A stretch of DNA of 32,593 nucleotides from Roseovarius gahaiensis. Its GTDB lineage: Bacteria > Pseudomonadota > Alphaproteobacteria > Rhodobacterales > Rhodobacteraceae. The notes below the pieces were generated by a model. It was given only the letters and a program-made list of their open reading frames with translations, ran no database searches and was not told the origin of the DNA. The stretch is taken from assembly GCF_011601345.1 (NCBI RefSeq), contig NZ_JAAORB010000034.1, forward strand, positions 1 to 32,593, in the 5' to 3' direction. The position numbers were made by a program, and so were the translations under genes. Shown piece by piece: positions 1 through 8,143 of the stretch; within the stretch, counting starts at the first letter, position 1, and every line of letters starts with the position of its first letter.

Positions 1-25
1 TCGAGACCGCCGAGATCGTCGAGTA
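1..25 (+). CDS. C-terminal end of an unidentified upstream gene (partial)
   Basis: The window opens inside a reading frame ending in residues ETAEIVE and a TAA stop. Only eight codons including the stop are visible, so the product cannot be read. The next gene is a dihydropyrimidinase about 100 bases downstream on the same strand. In related bacteria a Zn-dependent amidohydrolase (beta-ureidopropionase or carbamoyl-amino-acid hydrolase) often precedes it, so that is the first guess, but it rests on context alone. Confidence 0.5.
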
Positions 26-28
26 ACA

Positions 29-90
29 GGGGGCGCTGCCCCCGTCGCAGCAAGCTGCGACTCCCCCGGAGTATTTTGGGAACAATGAAA
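29..90. repeat. Composite intergenic palindrome: two GC hairpins plus a GAGTATTT...AACAATGAA motif
   Basis: Directly after the stop of the upstream gene come two perfect hairpins: GGGGGC/GCCCCC (29-34 with 38-43) and GTCGCAGC/GCTGCGAC (44-51 with 54-61). They are followed at 68-90 by GGAGTATTTTGGGAACAATG and AAA. The last block recurs at 2582-2606 and 18158-18180 in inverted orientation and at 2633-2658 in the same orientation. There is no T-run after the hairpins, so this is more likely a dispersed palindromic repeat than a simple intrinsic terminator. It may still end or stabilise the upstream transcript. Confidence 0.6.
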
Positions 91-124
91 GCCGGGGCAT
101 AACTGAATAGCAGGGAGACATGAT

Positions 125-1588
125 ATGACCACCAAAGTCATCAAGAACGGCACCGTCTGCACGGCGGATCGCACGTGGAAGGCCGATGTGCTGATCGAGG
201 ACGAGAAGATCAAGCAGATTGGCGAGGACCTTAAGGGTGATGAATATATCGATGCCGAGGGTGCCTATGTGATCCCCGGCGGGATCGACCCGCACACGCA
301 TATGGAAATGCCGTTCATGGGCACCACCGCCGCCGAAACCTTCGAGACAGGGACATGGGCCGCGGCCTGCGGCGGCACGACGATGTTGGTCGATTTCTGC
401 CTGCCCGGCGCGGATGGGTCGATCAAGAACGCGATCAACGAATGGCATCGCAAATCGGCCCCGCAGATTTGCAGCGATATCGGCTATCACATGGCGATCA
501 CCGGCTGGAACGAAACCATCTTCAATGAGATGAAGGATGCCGTCGACATGGGCGTCAACAGCTTCAAGCATTTCATGGCCTACAAGGGCGCGTTGATGAT
601 CGAAGATGACGAGATGTTCGCCAGCTTCAAGCGCTGCAAAGAGCTGGGCGCGCTACCGATGGTGCATGCCGAGAACGGCGATATCGTGGCCGACCTGCAA
701 GCCCAGATGTTGGAACGCGGCATCACCGGCCCCGAAGGCCATGCCTATTCGCGCCCGCCCGAGGTGGAAGGCGAGGCCGCCAATCGCGCGATCATGATCG
801 CCGATGCCGCCGGCGTGCCGCTTTATATCGTGCATGTCAGTTGCGAACAGGCGCATGAGGCGATCCGGCGCGCCCGCCAGAAAGGTATGCGCGTCTATGG
901 CGAGCCGCTGGTGCAATTCCTGACACTTGACGAGACCGAGTATTTCAACACCGATTGGGACCACGCCGCACGCCGCGTCATGAGCCCCCCCTTCCGCAAC
1001 AAAGATCACCAAGACAGCCTGTGGGCCGGGTTGCAGGCGGGCTCGCTGCAAGTGGTGGCGACGGACCATGCCGCTTTCTCGTCCGAGCAAAAGCGTATGG
1101 GCGTGGGCGATTTCACTAAGATCCCCAACGGCTCGAACGGGGTGGAAGAACGGCTGGCCGTTCTTTGGACCCGCGGCGTGGAAACCGGCCGCCTGACGCC
1201 GAATGAATTTGTCGCGGCCACCTCGACCAATGTGGCGAAAATCCTGAACATCTACCCCAAGAAGGGCGCGATTGTGGAAGGGGCCGATGCCGATATCGTG
1301 GTTTGGGATCCGAAGATTTCCAAAACAATCAGCCCCGGCAATCACCACTCGATTCTGGATTATAACGTGTTCGAAGGCTTCGAGGTCAGCGCGCAAGCGC
1401 GCTATACCATCAGCCGCGGCGAGGTGATCTGGGCTTGGGGGCAAAACAGCCAGCCACAGCCCGGACGCGGCCGGTTCGTGCCCCGCCCTGCCTTCCCCTC
1501 GGCGCATACCGCCCTGAGCAAGTGGAAAGAGCTGACCGCGCCCAAACAGATCAAACGTGACCCGATGAATATTCCGGCAGGGGTCTAA
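125..1588 (+). CDS. hydA: Dihydropyrimidinase / D-hydantoinase
   Basis: A cytoplasmic amidohydrolase of the cyclic-amidase family (487 aa, normal length). It hydrolyses 5,6-dihydrouracil or dihydrothymine, and hydantoins, to N-carbamoyl-amino acids, the second step of reductive pyrimidine breakdown. The binuclear metal site is complete: H57 and H59 in the HTHMEMP motif, K148 (the expected carbamylated lysine, in SFKHFMAYK), H181 in MVHAEN, H237 in IVHVSC and D314 in VATDHAAF. The ATG at 125 is preceded by a GGGAGA ribosome site. It lies upstream of a NitT/TauT-type ABC importer on the same strand, which suggests that the importer brings in a pyrimidine or related ring. PreT/PreA, which make its substrate, are at the far end of the window. 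Family assignment is firm; whether the natural substrate is dihydropyrimidine or hydantoin is inferred from PreT/PreA. Confidence 0.95.
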   Translation: MTTKVIKNGTVCTADRTWKADVLIEDEKIKQIGEDLKGDEYIDAEGAYVIPGGIDPHTHMEMPFMGTTAAETFETGTWAAACGGTTMLVDFCLPGADGSIKNAINEWHRKSAPQICSDIGYHMAITGWNETIFNEMKDAVDMGVNSFKHFMAYKGALMIEDDEMFASFKRCKELGALPMVHAENGDIVADLQAQMLERGITGPEGHAYSRPPEVEGEAANRAIMIADAAGVPLYIVHVSCEQAHEAIRRARQKGMRVYGEPLVQFLTLDETEYFNTDWDHAARRVMSPPFRNKDHQDSLWAGLQAGSLQVVATDHAAFSSEQKRMGVGDFTKIPNGSNGVEERLAVLWTRGVETGRLTPNEFVAATSTNVAKILNIYPKKGAIVEGADADIVVWDPKISKTISPGNHHSILDYNVFEGFEVSAQARYTISRGEVIWAWGQNSQPQPGRGRFVPRPAFPSAHTALSKWKELTAPKQIKRDPMNIPAGV

Positions 1589-1684
1589 AGAAACCACGCG
1601 GCGCCCCTCTTCCGGCGGGCGCCGCCCATTGACAAGACCAGGCCAGCACGGCGCAATGGGGCCGATGCAAGCGAGGGACGCAGA

Positions 1685-2470
1685 GTGACAACAAATACAG
1701 TGATCAGCGCCAACGATCTGTCGCTGACCTTTGAAACAAATGACGGGCCGGTGCATGCGCTGAAGGGTGTGAGCCTGAACATCGAAAAGGGCGATTTCGT
1801 CAGCTTTATCGGGCCGTCAGGCTGCGGCAAGACCACCTTTTTGCGCTGCATGGCCGATCTGGAACACCCCACCGGCGGTACGATCACGGTGAACGGCGTC
1901 AGCCCGCAAGAGGCCCGCCGCGCCCGCGCCTACGGCTATGTGTTTCAGGCCGCCGGGCTATACCCGTGGCGCAGCATCGGGGGCAACATACGCCTGCCAC
2001 TGGAGATCATGGGCTACTCCAAGGCCGAGCAGGACCGGCGCATCAAGGATGTTCTGGCGCTTGTCGATCTGGCCGGGTTCGAGCAGAAATTCCCCTGGCA
2101 ATTGTCGGGCGGCATGCAGCAACGGGCCAGCATCGCCCGTGCGCTGGCCTTTGACGCCGACCTGTTGCTGATGGACGAACCCTTTGGTGCGCTGGACGAG
2201 ATCGTGCGCGACCACCTGAACGAGCAGTTGTTGCAGCTTTGGGACAGCACCCACAAGACAATATGTTTCGTCACCCACTCGATTCCCGAGGCAGTCTACC
2301 TGAGCACCAAGATCGTGGTCATGTCCCCCCGGCCCGGGCGCATCACCGACGTGATCGAAAGCCCCCTACCTCATGAGCGCCCGCTGGATATCCGCGACAC
2401 GCCCGAGTTCATCGAAATATCCCATCGCGTCCGCGATGGCCTGCGCGCGGGGCATGGCGATGACGTTTGA
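1685..2470 (+). CDS. ABC transporter ATP-binding protein, NitT/TauT type
   Basis: The cytoplasmic ATPase subunit (261 aa) of an importer in the nitrate/taurine/thiamine-precursor group. Seen directly: Walker A GPSGCGKTT near residues 40-50, a Q-loop at VFQAAGLYPWRS, the signature LSGGMQQR near 142, Walker B LLLMDEPFGALDE near 160, and the switch histidine in VTHSIPEA. The start is GTG at 1685 with GAGGGACGCAGA just upstream. It lies 96 bases after hydA and is followed by two permeases and a binding protein on the same strand, so it forms a complete uptake system. The substrate cannot be read from this subunit. The neighbouring pyrimidine-ring hydrolase makes uracil, thymine, hydantoin or a similar ring the best guess. 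Confidence 0.92.
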   Translation: MTTNTVISANDLSLTFETNDGPVHALKGVSLNIEKGDFVSFIGPSGCGKTTFLRCMADLEHPTGGTITVNGVSPQEARRARAYGYVFQAAGLYPWRSIGGNIRLPLEIMGYSKAEQDRRIKDVLALVDLAGFEQKFPWQLSGGMQQRASIARALAFDADLLLMDEPFGALDEIVRDHLNEQLLQLWDSTHKTICFVTHSIPEAVYLSTKIVVMSPRPGRITDVIESPLPHERPLDIRDTPEFIEISHRVRDGLRAGHGDDV

Positions 2471-2581
2471 ACGCAGCCCCCTACGACACGCCCCCGCCCG
2501 TTTGACCGGGCGAGGGACTTTCACTGTTCACGGTCATCGGCTCTCCAGCCTGTACCGCAGGGGTATGGAACCACCGAATCC

Positions 2582-2658
2582 TTTCATTGTTCTTAAAATA
2601 CTCAAATTCCGCCCTAGGATTTACGCGCTGCGTTTGAGTATTTCAGGAACAATGAAGA
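2582..2658. repeat. Long imperfect inverted repeat in the ABC operon
   Basis: Two copies of the TTTCATTGTTC...AAATACTC motif face each other. The left arm is 2582-2606 and the right arm, its near reverse complement TTTGAGTATTTCAGGAACAA and on, is 2633-2658. They enclose 26 bases (ttccgccctaggatttacgc and six more). The transcript could fold into a hairpin with arms of about 25 bases. It lies between the ATPase and the first permease gene. The same motif occurs at 68-90 and 18158-18180, so it is a dispersed element rather than part of this operon. It could act as an mRNA-stability or processing site between operon segments. Confidence 0.7.
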
Positions 2659-2671
2659 CAGGGGCCGCGTG

Positions 2672-3544
2672 ATGCGAAATATCGTGCCCGTCCTGACCGT
2701 TGTCGCCGCGATCTTTGCCATTTGGTATGCGGCCGCAGTGGCGCTGAACGCGCCGTGGGCGTATAACAAGGCCGAGCGCGCGGGCGTCAGCCTGACCACC
2801 TCGGAGCTGATCAGCGATACATGGAGCCAGCAAAAACCCAAGCTGCCCGCGCCGCATCAGGTGGGGGCCGAGCTATGGAACACCACCGGCGAAATGGTGG
2901 CCAAGGGCCGGGGGTTTTCCAAGCGGTCGCTGATCTATCACAGCTGGGTCACATTCAGCGCCACGGGGTTGGGCTTCTTGCTTGGCACTGCGCTTGGTAT
3001 CGCACTGGCCATCGGGATCGTTTACAATCGCACAATGGATATGAGCGTGATGCCATGGGTCATCGCCAGCCAGACCATTCCCATCCTGGCCATCGCGCCG
3101 ATGATCATCGTGGTCTTGAACGCGGTGGGCATTTCGGGGCTGCTGCCCAAGGCCATGATTTCGATGTATCTTTCGTTCTTTCCGGTGGTCGTTGGTATGG
3201 TCAAGGGGCTACGCAGCCCCGGACCGATGCAGCTGGACCAGATGCGCACATGGAATGCGACGCCGACACAGACCTTTTGGAAGCTGCGCTTGCCGTCCTC
3301 GATGCCCTATCTGTTCACCTCTTTGAAAATCGGCATGGCGGCCAGCCTTGTCGGTGCCATCGTGGGTGAATTGCCCACCGGTGCGGTGGCAGGTCTGGGC
3401 GCGCGGCTGCTGGCCGGAAGCTATTACGGCCAGACGATACAGATCTGGAGTGCATTGATCATGGCTGCAACATTGGCGGCCTGTCTGGTGGGTCTGATCG
3501 GACTGGTGCAGCGCATCGTGTTGAAACGAATGGGGATGGCGTGA
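2672..3544 (+). CDS. ABC transporter permease (first of two)
   Basis: An inner-membrane subunit of the NitT/TauT importer, about 290 aa, with six or so hydrophobic segments. An N-terminal anchor is followed by a periplasmic stretch of roughly 60 residues (AYNKAERAGVSLTTSELISD and on) before the core binding-protein-dependent transport domain. The cytoplasmic EAA-type loop that contacts the ATPase is visible as TWNATPTQTFWKLRLPSSMP. The start is ambiguous: GTG at 2669 or ATG at 2672. The latter has AGGGG seven bases upstream and is preferred. The stop overlaps the start of the next permease. The extended N-terminus separates it from the second permease, so the importer is a heterodimer in the membrane. 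Confidence 0.9.
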   Translation: MRNIVPVLTVVAAIFAIWYAAAVALNAPWAYNKAERAGVSLTTSELISDTWSQQKPKLPAPHQVGAELWNTTGEMVAKGRGFSKRSLIYHSWVTFSATGLGFLLGTALGIALAIGIVYNRTMDMSVMPWVIASQTIPILAIAPMIIVVLNAVGISGLLPKAMISMYLSFFPVVVGMVKGLRSPGPMQLDQMRTWNATPTQTFWKLRLPSSMPYLFTSLKIGMAASLVGAIVGELPTGAVAGLGARLLAGSYYGQTIQIWSALIMAATLAACLVGLIGLVQRIVLKRMGMA

Positions 3545-4389
3545 TGGCTTGGTTGGCTTTGGCCCTTGCGGTGTGGATCGGCGGCTGGTGGCTGAACCAT
3601 GTTCTGTCACACCGGCCCAAGACACGGGTGACGCGGCTGGCTGTGCCCGTCATCTTCGGGTTGACCATCGTGATCATATGGGAGGCGCTGGTGCGCGGGC
3701 TTGAGATTTCGCCCGTCTTGCTGCCGCCGCCCACACAGATCGCCGCGACTTTCGCCGACAAGACACATATCCTGTGGCAGGATTTCGTGCAGACCGTCAT
3801 CAAAGGGGCGCTGACCGGCTATGTTCTGGGCTGCGGCGCGGCGTTTGTGATGGCCATCGCCGTCGACCGGTTCGATTTCCTGAAACGCGGGCTGTTGCCG
3901 GTGGGCAATTTCGTGGCCGCCCTGCCAATCATCGGGATGGCCCCCATTCTGGTGATGTGGTTCGGGTTTGACTGGCAGTCTAAGGCGGCCGTCGTGGTGG
4001 TGATGGTGTTCTTTCCAATGCTGGTGAACACGGTCGAAGGCTTGAGCGATACCGACGCCATGCAACGCGACCTGATGCGCACCTATGCCGCCGGATACTG
4101 GAAGACGCTTCTAAAATTGCGCCTACCCGCAGCCTTGCCGTTCATCTTCAATGGTTTGAAAATCGCCAGCACGCTGGCCTTGATCGGGGCAATCGTGGCA
4201 GAATTCTTTGGCTCGCCCATCAAGGGCATGGGCTTTCGCATTTCCACCTCGGTGGGACAATTGGCGCTGGATCTGGTCTGGGCCGAAATCGTCGTGGCCG
4301 CGATTGTCGGGTCGGCCTTTTACGGGGGTATTGCCCTGTTGGAGAAGGCGCTGACATTCTGGCACCCTTCACAGCGGGGCCGCAGCTAA
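3544..4389 (+). CDS. ABC transporter permease (second of two)
   Basis: The partner inner-membrane subunit (281 aa), with an N-terminal pair of hydrophobic segments and then the usual transport core. The EAA-type loop reads TYAAGYWKTLLKLRLPAALP, close to that of the first permease. The ATG at 3544 overlaps the upstream TGA (TGATG), so translation is probably coupled; a GTG one codon earlier is an alternative. The C-terminal region (IKGMGFRISTSVGQLALDLV) matches the NitT/TauT/SsuC-type permeases. It works with the first permease, the ATPase at 1685 and the binding protein at 4432. The substrate is inferred from the neighbouring hydA. Confidence 0.9.
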   Translation: MAWLALALAVWIGGWWLNHVLSHRPKTRVTRLAVPVIFGLTIVIIWEALVRGLEISPVLLPPPTQIAATFADKTHILWQDFVQTVIKGALTGYVLGCGAAFVMAIAVDRFDFLKRGLLPVGNFVAALPIIGMAPILVMWFGFDWQSKAAVVVVMVFFPMLVNTVEGLSDTDAMQRDLMRTYAAGYWKTLLKLRLPAALPFIFNGLKIASTLALIGAIVAEFFGSPIKGMGFRISTSVGQLALDLVWAEIVVAAIVGSAFYGGIALLEKALTFWHPSQRGRS

Positions 4390-4431
4390 AGCAAATAACC
4401 AAAAAACAAAGTTCAACACGGGAGACTAAAA

Positions 4432-5433
4432 ATGACACATAAAACACTGACCACATCACTGGGGCTGGCCATCGCCAGCCTGTGCGCGGGCATGGCGCAG
4501 GCCGCCGATGATCTGACGCTGCAATTGAAATGGGTCACGCAGGCGCAGTTTGCGGGATATTACGTAGCGCAGGACAAGGGTTTTTATGACGAAGAAGACC
4601 TGAACGTCACGATCAAGCCGGGTGGCCCCGACATCGCGCCGACACAGGTGATTGCCGGCGGTGGTGCGGATGTAACCGTAGAATGGATGCCCGCCGCGTT
4701 GTCAGCCCGTGAAAAGGGCCTGCCGCTGGTCAATATCGCACAGCCTTTCAAAAGCTCGGGCATGATGCTGACCTGCCTGAAAAGCACGGGCGTGAACGGC
4801 CCCGAGGATTTTCCGGGCCGCACCTTGGGCGTCTGGTTTTTCGGCAACGAATTTCCGTTCCTTAGCTGGATGAGCCAACTGGGTATTTCGACAGAAGGCG
4901 GCGACGAGGGTGTGACCGTCCTCAAGCAGGGGTTCAACGTGGATCCATTGCTACAAGACCAAGCCGATTGCATTTCGACCATGACCTATAACGAGTATTG
5001 GCAGGTGATTGATGCCGGGATCACACCCGACGAGCTGATCACCTTCAAATACGAGGACCAAGGCGTCGCGACGCTGGAAGACGGTCTTTATGTGCACGAA
5101 GACAAGCTGGACGATCCCGCCGAGGTGGACAAGCTGGCGCGCTTTGTACGCGCCTCGATGAAAGGCTGGAAATGGGCCCAAGAAAACCCAGAAGACGCCG
5201 CGATGATCGTTCTGGACAATGATGCCACCGGTGCCCAGACGGAAAAGCATCAAGTGCGTATGATGGGCGAGGTGGCCAAGCTGACGGCTGGATCGAACGG
5301 CGCATTGGACCCTGCGGATTTTGAACGCACGGTCGACTCGTTGCTGTCAGGCGGGTCCGATCCGGTGATCACCGAACATCCCGGGGATGCGGCGTGGACC
5401 CATGAGATCAGCGACAAGGCGCTTGGCGACTAA
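4432..5433 (+). CDS. ABC transporter substrate-binding protein, NMT1/THI5-like (ThiY-related)
   Basis: A periplasmic ligand-binding subunit (333 aa). A Sec signal peptide is clear: MTHK, a hydrophobic core, then GMAQA-AD with cleavage near residue 24. The mature start LTLQLKWVTQAQFAGYYVAQ and the segment DKGFYDEEDLNVTIKPGGPD are typical of the NMT1/THI5 fold, which binds pyrimidine precursors of thiamine, riboflavin and similar ring compounds. The GGADVTVEWMPAALSAREKG segment is also characteristic. The ATG is preceded by GGGAGACTAAAA. It is the last gene of the hydA-ABC set and is followed by a strong terminator. No thiamine riboswitch is visible and hydA is adjacent, so a catabolic pyrimidine or hydantoin importer is more likely than a thiamine one; this is inference. 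Confidence 0.88.
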   Translation: MTHKTLTTSLGLAIASLCAGMAQAADDLTLQLKWVTQAQFAGYYVAQDKGFYDEEDLNVTIKPGGPDIAPTQVIAGGGADVTVEWMPAALSAREKGLPLVNIAQPFKSSGMMLTCLKSTGVNGPEDFPGRTLGVWFFGNEFPFLSWMSQLGISTEGGDEGVTVLKQGFNVDPLLQDQADCISTMTYNEYWQVIDAGITPDELITFKYEDQGVATLEDGLYVHEDKLDDPAEVDKLARFVRASMKGWKWAQENPEDAAMIVLDNDATGAQTEKHQVRMMGEVAKLTAGSNGALDPADFERTVDSLLSGGSDPVITEHPGDAAWTHEISDKALGD

Positions 5434-5452
5434 GCCTGTTGCAATCTGAGTT

Positions 5453-5490
5453 GCCGGGGCGGGTGGTAATCCGCCCCGGCCTTTTGTTTT
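5453..5490 (+). terminator. Rho-independent terminator of the hydA-ABC operon
   Basis: A perfect 10-bp stem GCCGGGGCGG / CCGCCCCGGC (5453-5462 with 5471-5480), an 8-base loop and the T-rich tail CTTTTGTTTT. It lies 20 bases after the binding-protein stop codon. Confidence 0.92.
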
Positions 5491-5686
5491 GGGGCATATC
5501 ACACCCCTGCTGCAATCGCCTGTGTTGCGTATAAACACAACCCAACCCCAACATGTTGAAGAACTGGCGTGAAACCCTTGTGAAATAAGCACTTTCCCCA
5601 AAACGCGCCTTATGCTAACCTTGAACCAATTCAAAAATAAGTCAGTCGAAAAATCGACGGCATCAGAGGCAGAGAAGAGTAGTTCC

Positions 5687-7168
5687 ATGAAGGATCGGAG
5701 CAGGCGGCCCATCCGCTGGGGGCTGGTGGCATTTGCCACGTTTTGGATGATGATCATCGTTCCGCTTAGCGCGGCGGCGGCCCCATATGCCGCACTGGTA
5801 ATGGACGCAAGATCAGGCGAAGTGCTGCATGCACGCAACGCCGACACCCGGCTACATCCCGCATCTTTGACCAAGATGATGACCCTTTATGTCGTGTTCG
5901 AGGCCGTCGAAAACGGCGAGATAAGCTTGGACACCCCCGTCAAAATCTCAAGCCACGCCGCAAGCGAGCCGCCCAGCAAGCTGGGCTTGCGCAGCGGGCA
6001 AACGATCCGGCTGCGCTATCTGATCCGGGCGGCCGCGGTGAAATCAGCCAACGATGCGGCCACCGCTTTGGCCGAGGCGATCGAAGGCTCCGAGGCACGG
6101 TTTGCGCGCCGCATGAACCGCACCGCCAAGGCGCTTGGCATGACGCGCACCACCTTCAAGAACGCCCACGGCCTGACCGAAAGAGGCCATTTGTCGACCG
6201 CCCGTGACATGACGGTAATGGGGCGGCATCTGTTTTACGACTATCCCGACTATTACAACCTGTTTTCACGCATCACCGCTGATGCGGGCGTGCGAAAGGT
6301 CTATCACACCAACCGTAGGCTGCTGGGCAGCTATCGCGGCGCGGATGGGATCAAAACCGGATACACTCGCGCGGCGGGGTTCAACCTCACCGCCAGCGCC
6401 GAGCGCGGCAGCGAACGCATCATCGCAACGGTATTTGGCGGGCGGTCGACCGCGACACGCAATGCCAAAGTGGCCGAACTCCTGGATATGGGCTTTCGCC
6501 GTGCTCCCACCCGCGTTGCGCTGCATCGCCCGGCCCGCCCGCCCTACATGGGCAAGATCGGGGCTGGCGAAGGCACACCCGGCGGGTACGGCAAGAAGGT
6601 CCGTCTGGTCGCCGCCGCCGCCGTCAAACGCAGCCTGCGCCCGCAAGCCCGCCGCGTGACCGAACCCGAAGCCCCGGTCGTGCTGGCAGCCAAAGACGAT
6701 ATCGAACAGGCCATTCTAGCGGCACAAAACGTTGAGGTCGTGGCAGACATCACGGCCGAGGTCACGCCGGAGGCCGACGCGACAGTGGCCACGGGATCGG
6801 CCCAAGCGCCGCTGCCCAAGGTGAACCCACAGCCGCGCCCCAAAGATTTGGTTCTGGCACGTCTAGAAGAGCCCAAGCCCGACCCGGTGCAAGAGGTCGT
6901 GACACGCGTGTCCACATCGGGGGGGCGCAATTGGGGCATAAATGTTGGCCGCTATCCCAGCCAATACAAAGCGCGCAAGATCTTGCTGAAAACCGCGCTG
7001 AACGAAATGAGCACCTTGGACGGAAGCCTGCGGAAGGTCGTAAAGCGGCCCACCGGGTTTGACGCCAACTTCATGGGGCTGACACGCGAAACCGCCGATC
7101 TGGCCTGCCGTCGATTGCAGGCCAAGCAGATCACCTGTTTCATGATCCAACCCGGTGGCGGGGCATAA
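5687..7168 (+). CDS. D-alanyl-D-alanine carboxypeptidase (DacA/DacF family) with SPOR domain
   Basis: A low-molecular-weight penicillin-binding protein (493 aa) that trims the terminal D-Ala from peptidoglycan stem peptides in the periplasm. Peptidase S11 motifs: SxxK as SLTK with the nucleophile at about residue 60, SxN as SAND, and KTG as KTGYT. The N-terminus has a signal or anchor segment ending PLSAAAA-PY. A proline/alanine-rich linker (about residues 270-400) leads to a C-terminal SPOR domain (WGINVGRYPSQYKARKILLK and on), which in this family targets denuded glycan at the division septum. The ATG at 5687 is chosen because the signal peptide follows it; an in-frame ATG at 5612 would add 25 polar residues. 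It stands alone between a terminator and a convergent gene. S11 plus SPOR is common in Rhodobacterales. Confidence 0.93.
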   Translation: MKDRSRRPIRWGLVAFATFWMMIIVPLSAAAAPYAALVMDARSGEVLHARNADTRLHPASLTKMMTLYVVFEAVENGEISLDTPVKISSHAASEPPSKLGLRSGQTIRLRYLIRAAAVKSANDAATALAEAIEGSEARFARRMNRTAKALGMTRTTFKNAHGLTERGHLSTARDMTVMGRHLFYDYPDYYNLFSRITADAGVRKVYHTNRRLLGSYRGADGIKTGYTRAAGFNLTASAERGSERIIATVFGGRSTATRNAKVAELLDMGFRRAPTRVALHRPARPPYMGKIGAGEGTPGGYGKKVRLVAAAAVKRSLRPQARRVTEPEAPVVLAAKDDIEQAILAAQNVEVVADITAEVTPEADATVATGSAQAPLPKVNPQPRPKDLVLARLEEPKPDPVQEVVTRVSTSGGRNWGINVGRYPSQYKARKILLKTALNEMSTLDGSLRKVVKRPTGFDANFMGLTRETADLACRRLQAKQITCFMIQPGGGA

Positions 7169-7203
7169 ACGCTCTGTTTGGGGGTGAACAACCGGGCGCG
7201 GCG

Positions 7204-7569
7204 TCAGATTGCGATGCGCCCGTAATGTTCGACCATCGCCACCAAATCTTCGGGTGGGGTATCGCTTTGGACAAAAGCGCGCGCATTCGCGCTGAGTGCA
7301 AAGACTGACCCATCAGAAAAGAACGATGTGTTCGTGACAAAGATCACCTGCGTTTGCGGATGGCGGTAGCTGGCCAGATCGGCGACGGCCAAGGCGCTGC
7401 CTTCGTTCAGCACAAGGTTCAGTATGATCACCTCGAAGCGTTGCGCAGACAAGGCCGCAGCGGCCCCGGATTGACCATGCTCAAGACGAACCGTTATTCC
7501 CTGCCGTTCCAGATGCCTTTGCCAGACATGGCCAAGATCCGGTGAGCTCTCGACAATCAGGACATTCAT
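7204..7569 (-). CDS. Single-domain receiver-like protein lacking the phospho-acceptor Asp
   Basis: 121 aa with the (beta-alpha)5 pattern of a CheY-like receiver: MNVLIVESSPD, FEVIILNLVLNEGS, QVIFVTNTSFF, ARAFVQSDTPPEDL. The phospho-acceptor aspartate position is N51. The usual acidic pair is E7-S8, and the conserved lysine near the end of strand 5 is replaced (S102). Only the Thr/Ser switch (T79) is kept. It is therefore best described as a pseudo-receiver that cannot be phosphorylated in the standard way. The start at 7569 is preferred over a codon 17 residues upstream because GGAG lies six to seven bases before it. It converges on the carboxypeptidase gene. Its partner is unknown. Confidence 0.75.
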   Translation of the reverse strand: MNVLIVESSPDLGHVWQRHLERQGITVRLEHGQSGAAAALSAQRFEVIILNLVLNEGSALAVADLASYRHPQTQVIFVTNTSFFSDGSVFALSANARAFVQSDTPPEDLVAMVEHYGRIAI

Positions 7570-7765
7570 TTTAACTCCAAATCGGACAGCGCACGGACCT
7601 ACACCGAGCTTATCCACCACCTATTACGACATACTAAGCGCAAACGCGCCACAGTTCAGCATTTTCCGCCCGTCTTGGCGACAGGCGGACAAAACCGGCA
7701 AGACCCCGCTTGTCTTGCTGACCGAATCCCGGTTCAAAGGCGACCAGCGTTCAGGAGACTTACAG

Positions 7766-8140
7766 ATGACCACTTGGATCACGATATGCGACACTTGCAA
7801 AGGGGAAGATTGGGATGCCGCAACTCATTCCCGCCCCCATGGCGAGGACATGGCCGACTTGGTCGAAAGCCATGCCAAAGGCCGTGGCGTGAAAACCCGG
7901 CGGGTGTCGTGCCTGATGGGCTGCAGCCATGGCTGCAACGTGGCGATTCAGGCTGAGGGCAAGCTGGCCTATACCCTTGGCAGGTTCACGCCGGACGCCG
8001 ACAGTGCAGCCGCCATCGTGGACTATGCCGAGCTGCACGCCGAAAGCGCAAATGGACAAGTCCCCTTCCGGCAGTGGCCGCAAGGCGTGAAGGGCCATTT
8101 CGTCACCCGCCACCCCCCCCTGCCCAAAACCGAGGGCTGA
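7766..8140 (+). CDS. DUF1636 family cysteine-rich protein in the cobalamin operon
   Basis: A 124-residue soluble protein with five cysteines arranged C8-x2-C11 and C49-x3-C53-x3-C57, the layout of a thioredoxin-like [2Fe-2S] or other metal-binding fold. I recognise it as DUF1636, a family often found in alphaproteobacterial cobalamin gene sets; its biochemical role is not established. The ATG at 7766 has GGAG nine bases upstream, and a longer in-frame start at 7715 is less likely. Only three bases separate its stop from the GTG of the cobC-type gene, so the two are almost certainly co-transcribed. No B12 riboswitch consensus is visible upstream. A role in cobalt handling or in an iron-sulfur-dependent corrin step would fit the context but is inference. 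Confidence 0.75.
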   Translation: MTTWITICDTCKGEDWDAATHSRPHGEDMADLVESHAKGRGVKTRRVSCLMGCSHGCNVAIQAEGKLAYTLGRFTPDADSAAAIVDYAELHAESANGQVPFRQWPQGVKGHFVTRHPPLPKTEG

Positions 8141-8143
8141 GGG

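Noticed and set aside
653..1756. A 367-codon minus-strand frame opposite hydA
   Set aside because: It is antisense to a complete hydantoinase with all metal ligands and has no recognisable domain.
7621..7765. Possible B12 riboswitch before DUF1636-cobC-cobD
   Set aside because: No B12 box and no GACTGTAAGCGG-like core are present; only the hupE leader has them.
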